DNA of 10,000 nt, taken from assembly GCA_020216655.1 (NCBI GenBank), contig JAIWNU010000103.1, positions 1-10,000 on the forward strand. Reading direction: 5' to 3'. The notes beneath the pieces were generated by a model. That model made no database searches. It worked only from the letters and a program-made list of their open reading frames with translations, and had not been told where the DNA came from. Shown piece by piece: positions 1-7,756 of the stretch. The stretch's first letter is position 1; every line of letters begins with the position of its first letter. Origin of the DNA: Treponema sp. GTDB taxonomy: Bacteria; Spirochaetota; Spirochaetia; Treponematales; Breznakiellaceae. A program made the translations under genes and the position numbers.

Positions 1-1141
1 TAGGAATCCGTTCAAGATAATAGGAAGGGTTAAGAATCACAACCGGATCTCCATGGTACAGACTCGAAATCCCAGACAGGATAAATTCTAATCCATGGAT
101 GATTTCATTGATAGTATACCCAATTCCCAGTCCCAATGCGATTCCTATAGCAGAACCGATAAAGCCGGTGATTCCAGCCCCTAATGAAAAAAGTAAAGAA
201 ACATCGAAAGGAGTCGCCCCATAGGATTTAAGGATGGCTATTTCACGCCGCCGTTCGACCACCAGCATACTGGTTGCGGACGCCACATTGACCGCTGCAA
301 CTAAAACAATAATTGCCATAATAAGGAGCAGCATCTGCCTGGTAGATTCAAAAGACTGGTATTGGGTAGCCTGCAGCTCTTTCCAGCTGTACACTCCACC
401 AGTGTCGCCTAAACGTTCTTGGATTGCCGCTGCGGTTGCCTCAAGTCCCTTATAGGGGTTCTTAGTTTTAATAACCAAAAATGATTTGGAGATATCCGAG
501 GACAGTATTGTTCTCCCTAAGTCATAGGGGATGAAGCACCATAAAGAATCCAGTTCACGATACCCTGAAGATACAATGCCACTTACAGTGAGGGCCGTTA
601 TCCTCGGTATCATATTTCCCGCATTTGTATTTTTAACCGTCATCAGCCGTATGGTATCACCAGGCTTGGCACCGATAGACTCAGCCACCTTAGTCCCTAT
701 AAGACATGACCTTGGGTCAGACAGGCTCAGTTCCCCTGAAAGGAGTGAAAGATACTGCCGGGTACCAGGATACTCAATATAATTGTGCGAAACAGAGCGA
801 AGGGTAACACCGGTTTTACCCCGGGGCCCGACCACTATACCAAGGCCGTCCCGTTCGGGGCTTATAAGACTAAGGCCTTCAATATCCTGTATATGGGGTA
901 TTAAAAGAGAGACCTCTTCCTGTGCAGGCCCATAGGCATAGACCTGCAAATGGCCGGTCCCCAGTTCTAAATAACGGTCAGTAATTCCCTGTATCATACC
1001 GTCTGAAACGATGAGGGTTACCATGATGGGAATCATACTGATTGCTATTCCCAGAGCGGCTCCCCGCAAATACCTGCTTCCTTCGGGAGACCTGCCTAAG
1101 AGATACCGCAGGGCAATAAAAAACCGTACCCGTTGTCTCAT
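1..1141 (-). CDS. LolE/LolC-type ABC transporter permease (FtsX family), 3' end cut by window
   Basis: Inner-membrane permease of a lipoprotein-releasing (LolCDE) or MacB-like transporter. I translated 380 codons from ATG at 1141-1139 without a stop, so the C-terminus lies beyond the left edge. It begins MRQRVRFFIALRYLLGR, typical of this family. A first membrane segment lies at about residues 26-46, followed by a large extracytoplasmic domain. A second membrane segment at about 270-291 is followed by the charged coupling segment VVERRREIAILKSYGA, which in this family contacts the ATPase, and a third at about 313-335. The fourth expected segment is missing because of the window edge. The start overlaps the stop of the ATPase gene as ATGA (1141-1138), and GGAG at 1152-1149 is a well-spaced ribosome binding site. 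The order permease-ATPase-permease matches lolC-lolD-lolE. Cargo (lipoproteins) is inferred from family and gene order; another FtsX-type exporter is possible. Confidence 0.88.
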   Translation of the reverse strand, partial: MRQRVRFFIALRYLLGRSPEGSRYLRGAALGIAISMIPIMVTLIVSDGMIQGITDRYLELGTGHLQVYAYGPAQEEVSLLIPHIQDIEGLSLISPERDGLGIVVGPRGKTGVTLRSVSHNYIEYPGTRQYLSLLSGELSLSDPRSCLIGTKVAESIGAKPGDTIRLMTVKNTNAGNMIPRITALTVSGIVSSGYRELDSLWCFIPYDLGRTILSSDISKSFLVIKTKNPYKGLEATAAAIQERLGDTGGVYSWKELQATQYQSFESTRQMLLLIMAIIVLVAAVNVASATSMLVVERRREIAILKSYGATPFDVSLLFSLGAGITGFIGSAIGIALGLGIGYTINEIIHGLEFILSGISSLYHGDPVVILNPSYYLERIP

Positions 1142-1863
1142 GGGGAAACTCCGCTATCGTCCTGGGTCATAAGGATACCTTCATTTAGTTTGAATCGGAT
1201 TCCCGCTCTCCGCGCTATTCCTTCATCATGGGTAACCACAATGAGGGTTTTTCGATATTTTTCTGCATTTGCAAAGAGAAGTTCCGCCACAGCCTGACTA
1301 TTGTATCGATCCAGATTACCCGTAGGCTCATCGGCTAAAATCACATCCGGATCATTCACCAACGAACGGGCCACGGCAACCCGCTGACGTTCCCCGCCCG
1401 AAAGCTGGGCTGGATAATGGCCGAGCCGGTGTTCCATTCCTACATCGGCAAGCAAAAGTCGAGCCTTTTCCAATGCATCCTTTTTGGAGTCCCCTGCCAT
1501 GTAAGCAGGAAGCATTACATTTTCAAGGGCCGTAAAATCCTTAAGGAGATAATGGAATTGAAAAATAAACCCCACATGCCTTCCCCGGTATTCATTGAGC
1601 TGGCGCTCATTGAGCTGTTCTAGCAGGTATTTCCCTACCCGGACGGAACCCGCATCGGCCCGGTCAAGACCGCCCAGGATATTAAGCAGGGTGCTTTTGC
1701 CGCTGCCGCTTTCTCCAGTGATTGCCACGCTTGAACCTTCTGCAACAGAAAAGGACACGGATCGTAAAATTGCCAGGGTTTCAGTCCCGGAAAGATAAGA
1801 TTTATGGACTTCGCGAATCTCAAGGGCAGGAACAGAAGTTTGCATTGTTTCATTACTGGTCAT
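1138..1863 (-). CDS. lolD: LolD-type ABC transporter ATP-binding protein
   Basis: Cytoplasmic ATPase that would power the two flanking FtsX-type permeases, probably to release lipoproteins from the inner membrane. The 241 residues are a complete single ABC domain. Walker A is GESGSGKST at about 50-58, the Q-loop FIFQFHYLL at about 99-107, the signature LSGGERQR at about 154-161, and Walker B with catalytic Glu VILADEPTGNLD at about 174-185. The switch His is in THDE at about 211-214. The DEPTGNLD form is typical of the LolD/MacB/FtsE subfamily. The start at 1863 is supported by GGAGGT at 1877-1872, 8 nt upstream. It lies inside the last codons of the preceding permease gene (11-bp overlap), and the 3' end overlaps the next permease start by 4 bp. 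Both overlaps suggest translational coupling. An internal Met at residue 7 is a weaker alternative start. The subfamily is clear; the lol name rests partly on gene order. Confidence 0.93.
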   Translation of the reverse strand: MTSNETMQTSVPALEIREVHKSYLSGTETLAILRSVSFSVAEGSSVAITGESGSGKSTLLNILGGLDRADAGSVRVGKYLLEQLNERQLNEYRGRHVGFIFQFHYLLKDFTALENVMLPAYMAGDSKKDALEKARLLLADVGMEHRLGHYPAQLSGGERQRVAVARSLVNDPDVILADEPTGNLDRYNSQAVAELLFANAEKYRKTLIVVTHDEGIARRAGIRFKLNEGILMTQDDSGVSP

Positions 1864-3166
1864 AGCGAAGCACCTCCGCAGGATAAAGCTTGCTTACCGG
1901 GCCTGCAGCCCAGAGCGACGCAAGGGTGGCTGATAAAATGCCAAATAGATAGATAATCAAAACTTCAGAAGGCACCAGCCTGCATGGAATATCCTTCAAA
2001 TAAAAAACTTGGGGAGAGAAAAAGGTAATTTTTTGGTCAAATTGGATCGCATTGCTGGATATAAACGCTACTATAACATTTGCAGTTCCAATAAAACCAT
2101 TCACGAGTCCTTCGAGCATTATAAAAAACATTTTTATATTATTTGCAAACCAAAGAGCCGGCAGCATGCCGAGGGTTGCCCCTGAGAAACCTACCACAAA
2201 CCCGTTAATCGCAAAAATTGTTTTAATCGACGGTACAGAGGCTCCCATGGCCCGGAGTAATCCTATTTCTTCTCTCCGTTCCAAAACCGATTTTCGCTGC
2301 GATTGGTACATATTCAGAGCAACGACAACAAATATGAGTCCCACTAAAAGAAACATGGTCAATTTTTCTGTTCTGAGGGCTCCGAAAAAAGAACGGTTGT
2401 ATTCCCGCCAGGTTGTGATCCGGTTTGACCAATCTGGGTTGGTTTTTGCCAATTCTTTTTGAACCTGTTGATCCAGCCAACGGTCATGGAGTTTAACGCC
2501 TAGCTGCACCGTGCCCTTCCCGTCCTGAAGAGCTAAAGCACGGTCCATATTGATGAACGCCCAGGAGGAATCAAATTCATAATAATTGGAGCGGAATAGG
2601 CCTGTGACGACAAAGGTATCCAGCTCTGGTCTTGTCTCTCCAAACAAATCACCGCTTATTGAAGCCAAGGAAACAGGGTCTCCAATCCGTACACCTAAGA
2701 TGCGGGCCAATTCTGCACCGAGTATGATGGAATCGGTTTTATCGACAGCAAAGCTACCGGCCTGTAAATGGAGGGCCTGCAACATGGCAGGATCACGCCC
2801 TGCCGCATCGGCAGGGAGGCCCCGCACAAGCGCAACCTGCTGATTTCTTCGCGTTCCCCGGATCAGGGCTTGAAAATCTGTAAAAGTGATAGCCGAGCGA
2901 ATATGAGGGTTTGAAAGCTCTGGTCCCCTACTCTCCTCTATGGGCTTTTCAATGCGGAGATGAAATGAAGAAATCTCAAGGATGCTTTCTATAAATCCCA
3001 TTTGGAAACCATTCATAATACCGATGACAATAATGAGCGCAAAGACACCGGTAGCGATGCCTATAACGGTGAACATCGATGAAGCTGAAGCGGAAGATTT
3101 GCGTCGTTTTTTAGACCGCGACAGATATCGTAATGCAATAAAGCCTATCCAGCGTTGTTGGCCCAT
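1853..3166 (-). CDS. lolC: LolC-type ABC transporter permease (FtsX family)
   Basis: First permease of the LolCDE-like transporter, placed in the inner membrane, with LolD as partner. The 437 residues fit the usual family length of about 400-440. The N-terminal WIGFIALRYLSRSKKRRK and a membrane segment at about 31-52 precede a periplasmic domain of about 215 residues. Further membrane segments lie at about 269-291, 317-340 and 402-421, giving the expected four. The coupling segment LERREEIGLLRAMGAS (about 295-310) follows the second segment, as in LolC/LolE, and the protein ends YPAEVLRYDQ, close to the usual family terminus. AGGAG at 3182-3178 lies 11 nt from the ATG, a little far. A 52-bp gap separates it from the upstream gene, the widest gap inside the cluster, with no convincing promoter or terminator in it. 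LolC rather than LolE is assigned by position before lolD; sequence alone does not decide it. Confidence 0.87.
   Translation of the reverse strand: MGQQRWIGFIALRYLSRSKKRRKSSASASSMFTVIGIATGVFALIIVIGIMNGFQMGFIESILEISSFHLRIEKPIEESRGPELSNPHIRSAITFTDFQALIRGTRRNQQVALVRGLPADAAGRDPAMLQALHLQAGSFAVDKTDSIILGAELARILGVRIGDPVSLASISGDLFGETRPELDTFVVTGLFRSNYYEFDSSWAFINMDRALALQDGKGTVQLGVKLHDRWLDQQVQKELAKTNPDWSNRITTWREYNRSFFGALRTEKLTMFLLVGLIFVVVALNMYQSQRKSVLERREEIGLLRAMGASVPSIKTIFAINGFVVGFSGATLGMLPALWFANNIKMFFIMLEGLVNGFIGTANVIVAFISSNAIQFDQKITFFSPQVFYLKDIPCRLVPSEVLIIYLFGILSATLASLWAAGPVSKLYPAEVLRYDQ
1872..1877 (-). promoter_or_regulatory. Shine-Dalgarno of lolD, inside the intercistronic overlap region
   Basis: On the minus strand GGAGGT is followed by 8 nt and then ATG at 1863. 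It is the strongest match to the anti-Shine-Dalgarno in this gene cluster. It lies within the coding sequence of the upstream permease, 17 bp before that gene's stop, and decides the ATG at 1863 over the in-frame ATG at 1845. Confidence 0.75.
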
Positions 3167-3218
3167 AGATTATGTTTCTCCTGAGCAGCGGGAAAGATAC
3201 ACAATGGTTTACCCCCTG

Positions 3219-4247
3219 CTATGGTTTAAGTTGTTGGCGTTTAGGTCGCTGCTCCTTCATCTTTATTCCATCAACCCATATAGTTTTAAGAACAAGCTGC
3301 CCTTTATCATACAATTCTTCAATTTCCTGATTCCCCTGAATAATAATTTGCCGCTCGAGCTGGGTACCAGCGTAATATTTTTCGCTTATTCGGTTACCCT
3401 GTGCATCATAGGTATATTCTATTCTTTTTGCAGATCCCTGTTCATTAATGGTTACCATTACCAACCGATCCTGGTCCCATACATTGGTCCGCTCATATAG
3501 TACACTGCCATCCTGTTTTTTATGCTGCTCCCGTATTACCCTGCCCCTTGAATCAAGGTTATATACAATCATCATATCCTGTAAGGTCTCGGTTTTTATA
3601 GCTCCTGGGATGACAGCAGCCCCAGGCCCTGGCCTGTTAAGACTCGTGAGGGATGGTACATTCCTTGAAAACCATTCAGTTTTAGCAGCAACGAGTGATT
3701 CTTTTGCTGGCAGTCTTTCTATGGTACGCAGTAAACCTGAGCGGTCATAGCGGTAAAAGTCGGTAAATATGAGAGAGCCTTCTTCCAGCGGAGGAGCTGC
3801 AAAAGTTCTAGATACGGAAATGCGATCTCCCGCAAAAACAAATACCCTTCTGAACCAGTCTGTATCTTGAACAGACCAGTATTCTTCTATAAGCCGCTGT
3901 TTTGTGTCATACCGCTCTATCCATGAATAACCTTGCATGTCAAATTGGGATGCGTAGAGCATCTTGTTTTGCCCATCCCAAAATTTGTATCTGCTAAGCG
4001 TTACTTTTTCATTATGGTAAAGCCGCTCAGCACTCATGCGACTTGCTTTCTTCCCAATATCCTGGAGCATTTCAGGCAGTTCCGATAAAGCCGGTTCGTA
4101 AACTTCCAAAGCATATTCCTGGCGCAGAGCTGCAAGTTTCCCCATTTGTTCCAGCGCAATGCCTCCTGGGCTGGAACGATACCAGTCCGAAGCAGAAATT
4201 GGAAACAAAATAAGGATGAACAGACAGGGGAATAGCTTTGTTTTCAT
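3219..4247 (-). CDS. Exported protein with YD/RHS-like repeats, function unknown
   Basis: I do not recognise a specific family. The 342-residue protein starts with a signal peptide (MKTKLFPCLFILILFPISAS, then DWYRS), so it should be in the periplasm or outer envelope; there is no lipobox. The rest is rich in aromatic and charged residues in a repeated strand-turn-strand pattern. Examples are VYNLDSRGRVIREQHKKQDG (about 228-247), IEYTYDAQGNRISEKYYAG (about 276-294) and ELYDKGQLVLKTIWVDGIKM (about 311-330). The form Y-x-x-D-x-x-G-x-x resembles YD/RHS repeats or the MORN-like repeats of YwqK-type proteins, which suggests an elongated beta structure. The first half (about 30-200) is less regular. 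The gene starts 7 bp after the ftsY stop without a good ribosome binding site (AGGAA is 15 nt away), so translation probably depends on coupling with ftsY. It precedes the lolCDE-like genes by 52 bp; an envelope role is inferred only. Confidence 0.8.
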   Translation of the reverse strand: MKTKLFPCLFILILFPISASDWYRSSPGGIALEQMGKLAALRQEYALEVYEPALSELPEMLQDIGKKASRMSAERLYHNEKVTLSRYKFWDGQNKMLYASQFDMQGYSWIERYDTKQRLIEEYWSVQDTDWFRRVFVFAGDRISVSRTFAAPPLEEGSLIFTDFYRYDRSGLLRTIERLPAKESLVAAKTEWFSRNVPSLTSLNRPGPGAAVIPGAIKTETLQDMMIVYNLDSRGRVIREQHKKQDGSVLYERTNVWDQDRLVMVTINEQGSAKRIEYTYDAQGNRISEKYYAGTQLERQIIIQGNQEIEELYDKGQLVLKTIWVDGIKMKEQRPKRQQLKP

Positions 4248-4254
4248 AAGCGGA

Positions 4255-5145
4255 TTAGGATATTCCTATAAATTCTTTGACAAAGGCTTCAGGATCGAAC
4301 TGACGGATATCGTTATATTGTTCTCCGGTGCATAGATAGAGTACCGGGAGCGATAGGGATTCAGCCAAAGAAAAGATAACTCCGCCCTTCGCGCTTGAAT
4401 CATATTTAGTAAGGATGACACCGTCTAATTTTACTGCACTGTGGAATACCTCTGCCTGGGCAAGCGCATTACGTCCTGTAGTGGCATCCAGTACCAATAA
4501 TTTGTAATATCGCCCATCCTGCGCTTTGGATAGCACAATCCTATCGATTTTTTTTAATTCTTCCACAAGAGCAGATTTTGTGTGCATCCGGCCAGCGGTA
4601 TCTCCAATCACGAGGGGGGAAGCGGATGCCTGGGCCGCCTCGATTGCGTCAAAAACGACGGCCCCTGGGTCACCGCCCTGCTTATGGGCCACTACCCGCA
4701 ATCCAAGCCGTTCCCCGTGTATTTTAATCTGATCGATTGCGGCCGCCCGGAACGTATCGGCTGCGGCGAGGATGGGCCGGATCTGGTATAGGCGCTGATA
4801 CTGGCTGGCAAGCTTTGCGCAGGTTGTCGTTTTACCGACTCCATTTACACCTAAAAGAAGCATTATAGTCAACCGATCAGGCTTTTGTAATATATCCTGA
4901 GCCGGGGGAACTTTCTGCAGCTGTTCAGTAAGCAGCTGAGCAAGTATTGTTTTTACCCCTTCGGCTTCGCCCGTACCCTGCTTTTTACAGCGAGCTTTTA
5001 AGGCCTCTACCGTTTTATAAGCCTCTGCAGCGCCAAAATCACCTTCTACAAGCAAATCAGTTAAATCATCAAAGAGTTCATCAGAAAGTCTCCCTTCAAG
5101 TCCCAGGAGACGCTTTAACTTATCCGCAAATGTGCCGCTTGCCAC
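4255..5145 (-). CDS. ftsY: Signal recognition particle receptor FtsY
   Basis: SRP-GTPase that docks ribosome-SRP complexes at the inner membrane and hands them to SecYEG. An N-terminal four-helix N domain (about residues 5-90, counted from the ATG at 5154) is followed by the G domain. The P-loop is GVNGVGKTTT at about 102-111, DTFRAAA at about 133-139, DTAGR at about 185-189 and the guanine-specificity motif TKYD at about 249-252. The FtsY-type C-terminal motif TGEQYNDIRQFDPEAFV is at about 276-292. The protein is short (about 296-299 residues): the acidic A domain seen before NG in Escherichia coli is absent, which is common in other phyla. I chose GTG at 5145 because AAAGGA (5159-5154) lies 8 nt before it. 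The ATG at 5154 forms part of that Shine-Dalgarno and cannot use it. The gene starts within 9-18 bp of the upstream stop and ends 7 bp before the next start. Confidence 0.95.
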   Translation of the reverse strand: MASGTFADKLKRLLGLEGRLSDELFDDLTDLLVEGDFGAAEAYKTVEALKARCKKQGTGEAEGVKTILAQLLTEQLQKVPPAQDILQKPDRLTIMLLLGVNGVGKTTTCAKLASQYQRLYQIRPILAAADTFRAAAIDQIKIHGERLGLRVVAHKQGGDPGAVVFDAIEAAQASASPLVIGDTAGRMHTKSALVEELKKIDRIVLSKAQDGRYYKLLVLDATTGRNALAQAEVFHSAVKLDGVILTKYDSSAKGGVIFSLAESLSLPVLYLCTGEQYNDIRQFDPEAFVKEFIGIS

Positions 5146-5163
5146 AAAAACCATCCTTTCATT

Positions 5164-6660
5164 TTACTGTTTTGGTTCAATTACCGTACTAGCTCCGTTT
5201 GATGCACTATACACATAGAAGCCTAAACGGAACAGGGACTCAATTAAAAAAATACCGGTGACTACCCAGGCTCCCTGGGATGAATAATAAAAAGTTGTCG
5301 CAGGATTAATCAAATCCCTGTTACCGCTTAGGTTGTAAGCGTTAATATACGTATCCGTTATGCCGCTGAGAAGAAAGGCCGCTGGCAAGGCCAACCAAAA
5401 ACGGCCGAATGCTCCATAAAACCCCTTTCGCGCCTGCTCTACTGTTTGCTTTCCTCTTGACTGCACATCGTTTTCAGATAGGGATACAAGACCATCTTTC
5501 GATTCTAAAACGAAGGGCTTCGATTGAATTTCTGTTTCACCTTCATTCTTAACAATCTGGAGGACATAGTTTCCTGCTGGGAGGCTTATATCTAAAGGGG
5601 TATTTCCTCTGTAAAGACCATTAACATAGAGCGAGAGATTTTCTTTATTTTGCATCTCCAGGCGGAGCGCATGCTGCGCCATGGGAGTGAGAGCGATGCT
5701 CCCAATGCTGAGCTCATTCGATCTTCGTGCAATCGTAAATTCAGCAGGAAAATAAGCAGGATGAGTTATCTGTACAGAAAGAACTTCAGGCGGCCCCTCG
5801 ATAACAGAGGTATTTCCCTTCCCCATTATTTTTTCATTTATAGCGATTTCAGAATTCTCAGGTTTTGCAATAATTTGTATGGCCCCCGCAGGCTCTCCGG
5901 ATAGGGTCTCATAAAGGGATGAAGCAAGCAGGGACAGTATCGATCCCAATTCTTCGGGAGAAAAAGCAAACGTGTCTGTATATATCACCGTATCATCGAC
6001 CGCACGATACAGGCTGTATGTCAGTATCCAGCGGCTGTAGAGTTCACGAAGAGAACTTACCAAAAGAAAATCAATACCCTGCTCTGTGCAAAACTTTTTT
6101 CGTTCCTCCGCAGCGGGGGCATTCTTAAAGTTTCCGTCAGCCATATCCTTATGTAACGATAGCTGCACTCTTTCCGCTATGTTGGGGGGATTGTTTTGGA
6201 CAGCGGTATAGTTTTTTTCTAAATCACGAATTGAAGCCTCAATTTTAATTAGTTCTTTTTTATAGGTGTTTTCAGAATAGCCCTTAAAAAAAAGAGTATC
6301 CCGGCTATTGCGGGCCTCTGTCAGCGATTTTGCAGCCCGAGCCTTCAATTCTTCCCAGAGTGAATCCCGGTATAGAAGTATTTCTTCGGAGCTTCTTTTG
6401 CGCCTTTGAATCTGGCCTAAAATATGCAGAAACTCATTGCGGAGGCGTCGGCCCGCAATTTTCTGTTCAGAGGGGAGTTGAGATACATCAATATCGCATA
6501 CATAAATCACTGCATTCTGTTTTTCTGCCTGCGGTTCCGGTTTTATCTGTTCTGCACTGCCAAGGCCAGAAACAGAATGCAGCGGAAACAGCAGCATTCC
6601 CCATAAAATGACAGTAAAGGAGATTTTATGAAGACTGCTGCTGTGAATTATGCCATGCAA
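5164..6660 (-). CDS. Exported PEGA-domain protein with two C-terminal membrane segments
   Basis: Envelope protein of unknown function. Residues are counted from the longest start, ATG at 6687 (507 residues). A signal sequence at about 21-41 (KISFTVILWGMLLFPLHSVSG) is followed by a charged, partly helical region rich in Lys, Arg and Glu (about 75-165). A TolB/CsgG-like segment lies at about 203-262 (GIDFLLVSSLRE). Two PEGA-type beta domains follow at about 267-335 (IEGPPEVLSVQI) and about 341-395 (SLPAGNYVLQIVKNEGE). Two membrane segments lie at about 430-448 and 472-492. PEGA domains are common in treponeme surface and periplasmic proteins, where a cell-wall or polysaccharide role has been suggested but not generally shown. 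The start lies within the 3' end of prfB. ATG 6687 has no good ribosome binding site, while TTG at 6660 has GAGGAG (6676-6671) 10 nt upstream and gives a normal signal peptide, so I prefer TTG (498 residues). The gene ends 9-18 bp before ftsY. Confidence 0.85.
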   Translation of the reverse strand: MHGIIHSSSLHKISFTVILWGMLLFPLHSVSGLGSAEQIKPEPQAEKQNAVIYVCDIDVSQLPSEQKIAGRRLRNEFLHILGQIQRRKRSSEEILLYRDSLWEELKARAAKSLTEARNSRDTLFFKGYSENTYKKELIKIEASIRDLEKNYTAVQNNPPNIAERVQLSLHKDMADGNFKNAPAAEERKKFCTEQGIDFLLVSSLRELYSRWILTYSLYRAVDDTVIYTDTFAFSPEELGSILSLLASSLYETLSGEPAGAIQIIAKPENSEIAINEKIMGKGNTSVIEGPPEVLSVQITHPAYFPAEFTIARRSNELSIGSIALTPMAQHALRLEMQNKENLSLYVNGLYRGNTPLDISLPAGNYVLQIVKNEGETEIQSKPFVLESKDGLVSLSENDVQSRGKQTVEQARKGFYGAFGRFWLALPAAFLLSGITDTYINAYNLSGNRDLINPATTFYYSSQGAWVVTGIFLIESLFRLGFYVYSASNGASTVIEPKQ

Positions 6661-7745
6661 AACGGAGATACTCCTCAATAAACACATCTATGTCGCCATC
6701 CATCACGGCCTGAATGTTGCCCACTTCTATTTTAGTACGGGAATCCTTAACCAGCGTATATGGCTGAAACACATAGGATCTAATCTGGTTACCCCAAGAA
6801 ATGTCTTTTTTCTCCTGGGCAAAGCGTTCGTTTTCTTTTTCTTTTTCGGCCCGGTAATATTCGTAAAGCCTGGCCTTGAGCATGCTCATGGCTGTCGCTT
6901 TGTTTTTAATCTGACTTCGCTCATTCTGACAGGCTACCACAATACCGGTAGGAAGATGGGTGAGACGTACCGCACTGTCGGTCTTGTTAACATGCTGTCC
7001 CCCCGCACCTCCAGAGCGGTATGTATCGATACGAAGATCTTCCGGTCTAATTTCCACCTCTATAGAATCATCGAGAACGGGGAAGACATACACCGATGCA
7101 AACGATGTATGTCGCCGCGCATTGGCATCGAAGGGCGAAATGCGTACCAGCCGATGTACCCCGGATTCACCCTTAAGGTACCCATAGGCATAATCGCCAT
7201 CAATTTTTACTGTTGCCGACTTAATGCCGCCCTCGGCTTCGAGCATATCGACTTCTTCTATAGAATATCCTTTCCGCTCCGCCCATCGTACATACATTCG
7301 GTACAACATCTGAGCCCAATCGCAGGCCTCGGTTCCTCCAGCGCCTGCATGTACCGTTAAGAAGCAGCTGCTTTGATCTACTTCTCCGGACATGAGTTCT
7401 ACAAGATTTTGTTTTTCAAACCGTTTCTGTAGTTCTTTTAAGGTAGTTTCTATTTCACCCGCATGGGATTCATCATTTTCAGCACTGGCGAGCTGGTAGA
7501 GAACTTCCACATCATCAATCTCTGCAACCAGACTTTTCCACGGTTCATACCGAGCCTTAAGGGCCTTTATTTCGTTCATTACTTTTTCAGCTTTGGCTGA
7601 ATCGTTCCAAAAATCACTTGCTTGGGTTTTTTCTTCAAGATTTTTTATTTTTTCTTCAAAACCTGCGGCTTCAAAGACGCCTCCAGGTATCATAAATTTG
7701 TGCTTTGAGGTCCTGGATAGGACCACCTAATTCGGAAAGCAGCAT
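6626..7745 (-). CDS. prfB: Peptide chain release factor 2 (RF2), made by programmed +1 frameshift
   Basis: Class I release factor that reads UGA and UAA in the ribosomal A site and triggers peptide release. Zero-frame translation starts at ATG 7745-7743 with AAGGAG (7758-7753) 7 nt upstream. It gives 24 residues (MLLSELGGPIQDLKAQIYDT, then WRRL) and meets TGA at 7673-7671. After a +1 slip on CTT, translation continues with GAA at 7672-7670 into the long frame (EAAGFEEKIKNLEEKTQASD) for 348 residues, giving 372 in all, the usual RF2 length. The codon-recognition tripeptide is SPF (in ISPFDANARRH), diagnostic for RF2 rather than RF1. The catalytic GGQ is in GGAGGQHVNKTDSAVR. An apparent ATG at 7726 in the long frame is not the start: its first residues do not match RF2, whereas the zero-frame peptide does. 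It lies 11 bp after the Cas2-like gene, and its 3' end overlaps the PEGA gene start. Confidence 0.95.
7671..7685 (-). promoter_or_regulatory. prfB: prfB programmed +1 frameshift site (autoregulatory)
   Basis: On the minus strand the site reads TGG AGG CGT CTT TGA. It contains an internal Shine-Dalgarno-like GGAGG, exactly 3 nt, the slippery CTT, and an in-frame TGA at 7673-7671. This is the known prfB layout (in Escherichia coli AGGGGG, TAT, CTT, TGA). When RF2 is scarce, the ribosome pauses at UGA, slips from CUU to UUU and continues in the +1 frame; when RF2 is plentiful it terminates after 24 residues. RF2 thus limits its own synthesis. All elements and both frames are visible directly; regulation is inferred from the family. 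Confidence 0.95.
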
Positions 7746-7756
7746 ATAAAGTCTCC

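Noticed and set aside
3167-3218. Possible internal promoter before lolC (CATAAT at 3174-3169)
   Set aside because: The -10-like hexamer overlaps the ribosome binding region and no -35-like hexamer occurs 16-18 bp upstream; the nearest TTG-containing candidate is 24 bp away.
2982-3500. A 172-codon plus-strand open frame spanning the gap between two minus-strand genes
   Set aside because: It is antisense to the 5' end of lolC and the 3' end of the YD-repeat gene, shows no protein-like pattern and has no start signal.
6826-6850. T-rich tract that could look like a terminator or phase-variable repeat
   Set aside because: It encodes the Glu/Lys-rich helix of RF2 (AEKEKENERFAQEKK), is not a pure homopolymer long enough for slippage, and has no adjoining hairpin.
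6650-7360. A 236-codon open frame on the plus strand opposite prfB
   Set aside because: It lies wholly antisense to the well-supported RF2 coding sequence, encodes runs of Phe from T-rich stretches opposite Glu/Lys codons, has no domain and no ribosome binding site; it is a codon-bias shadow.
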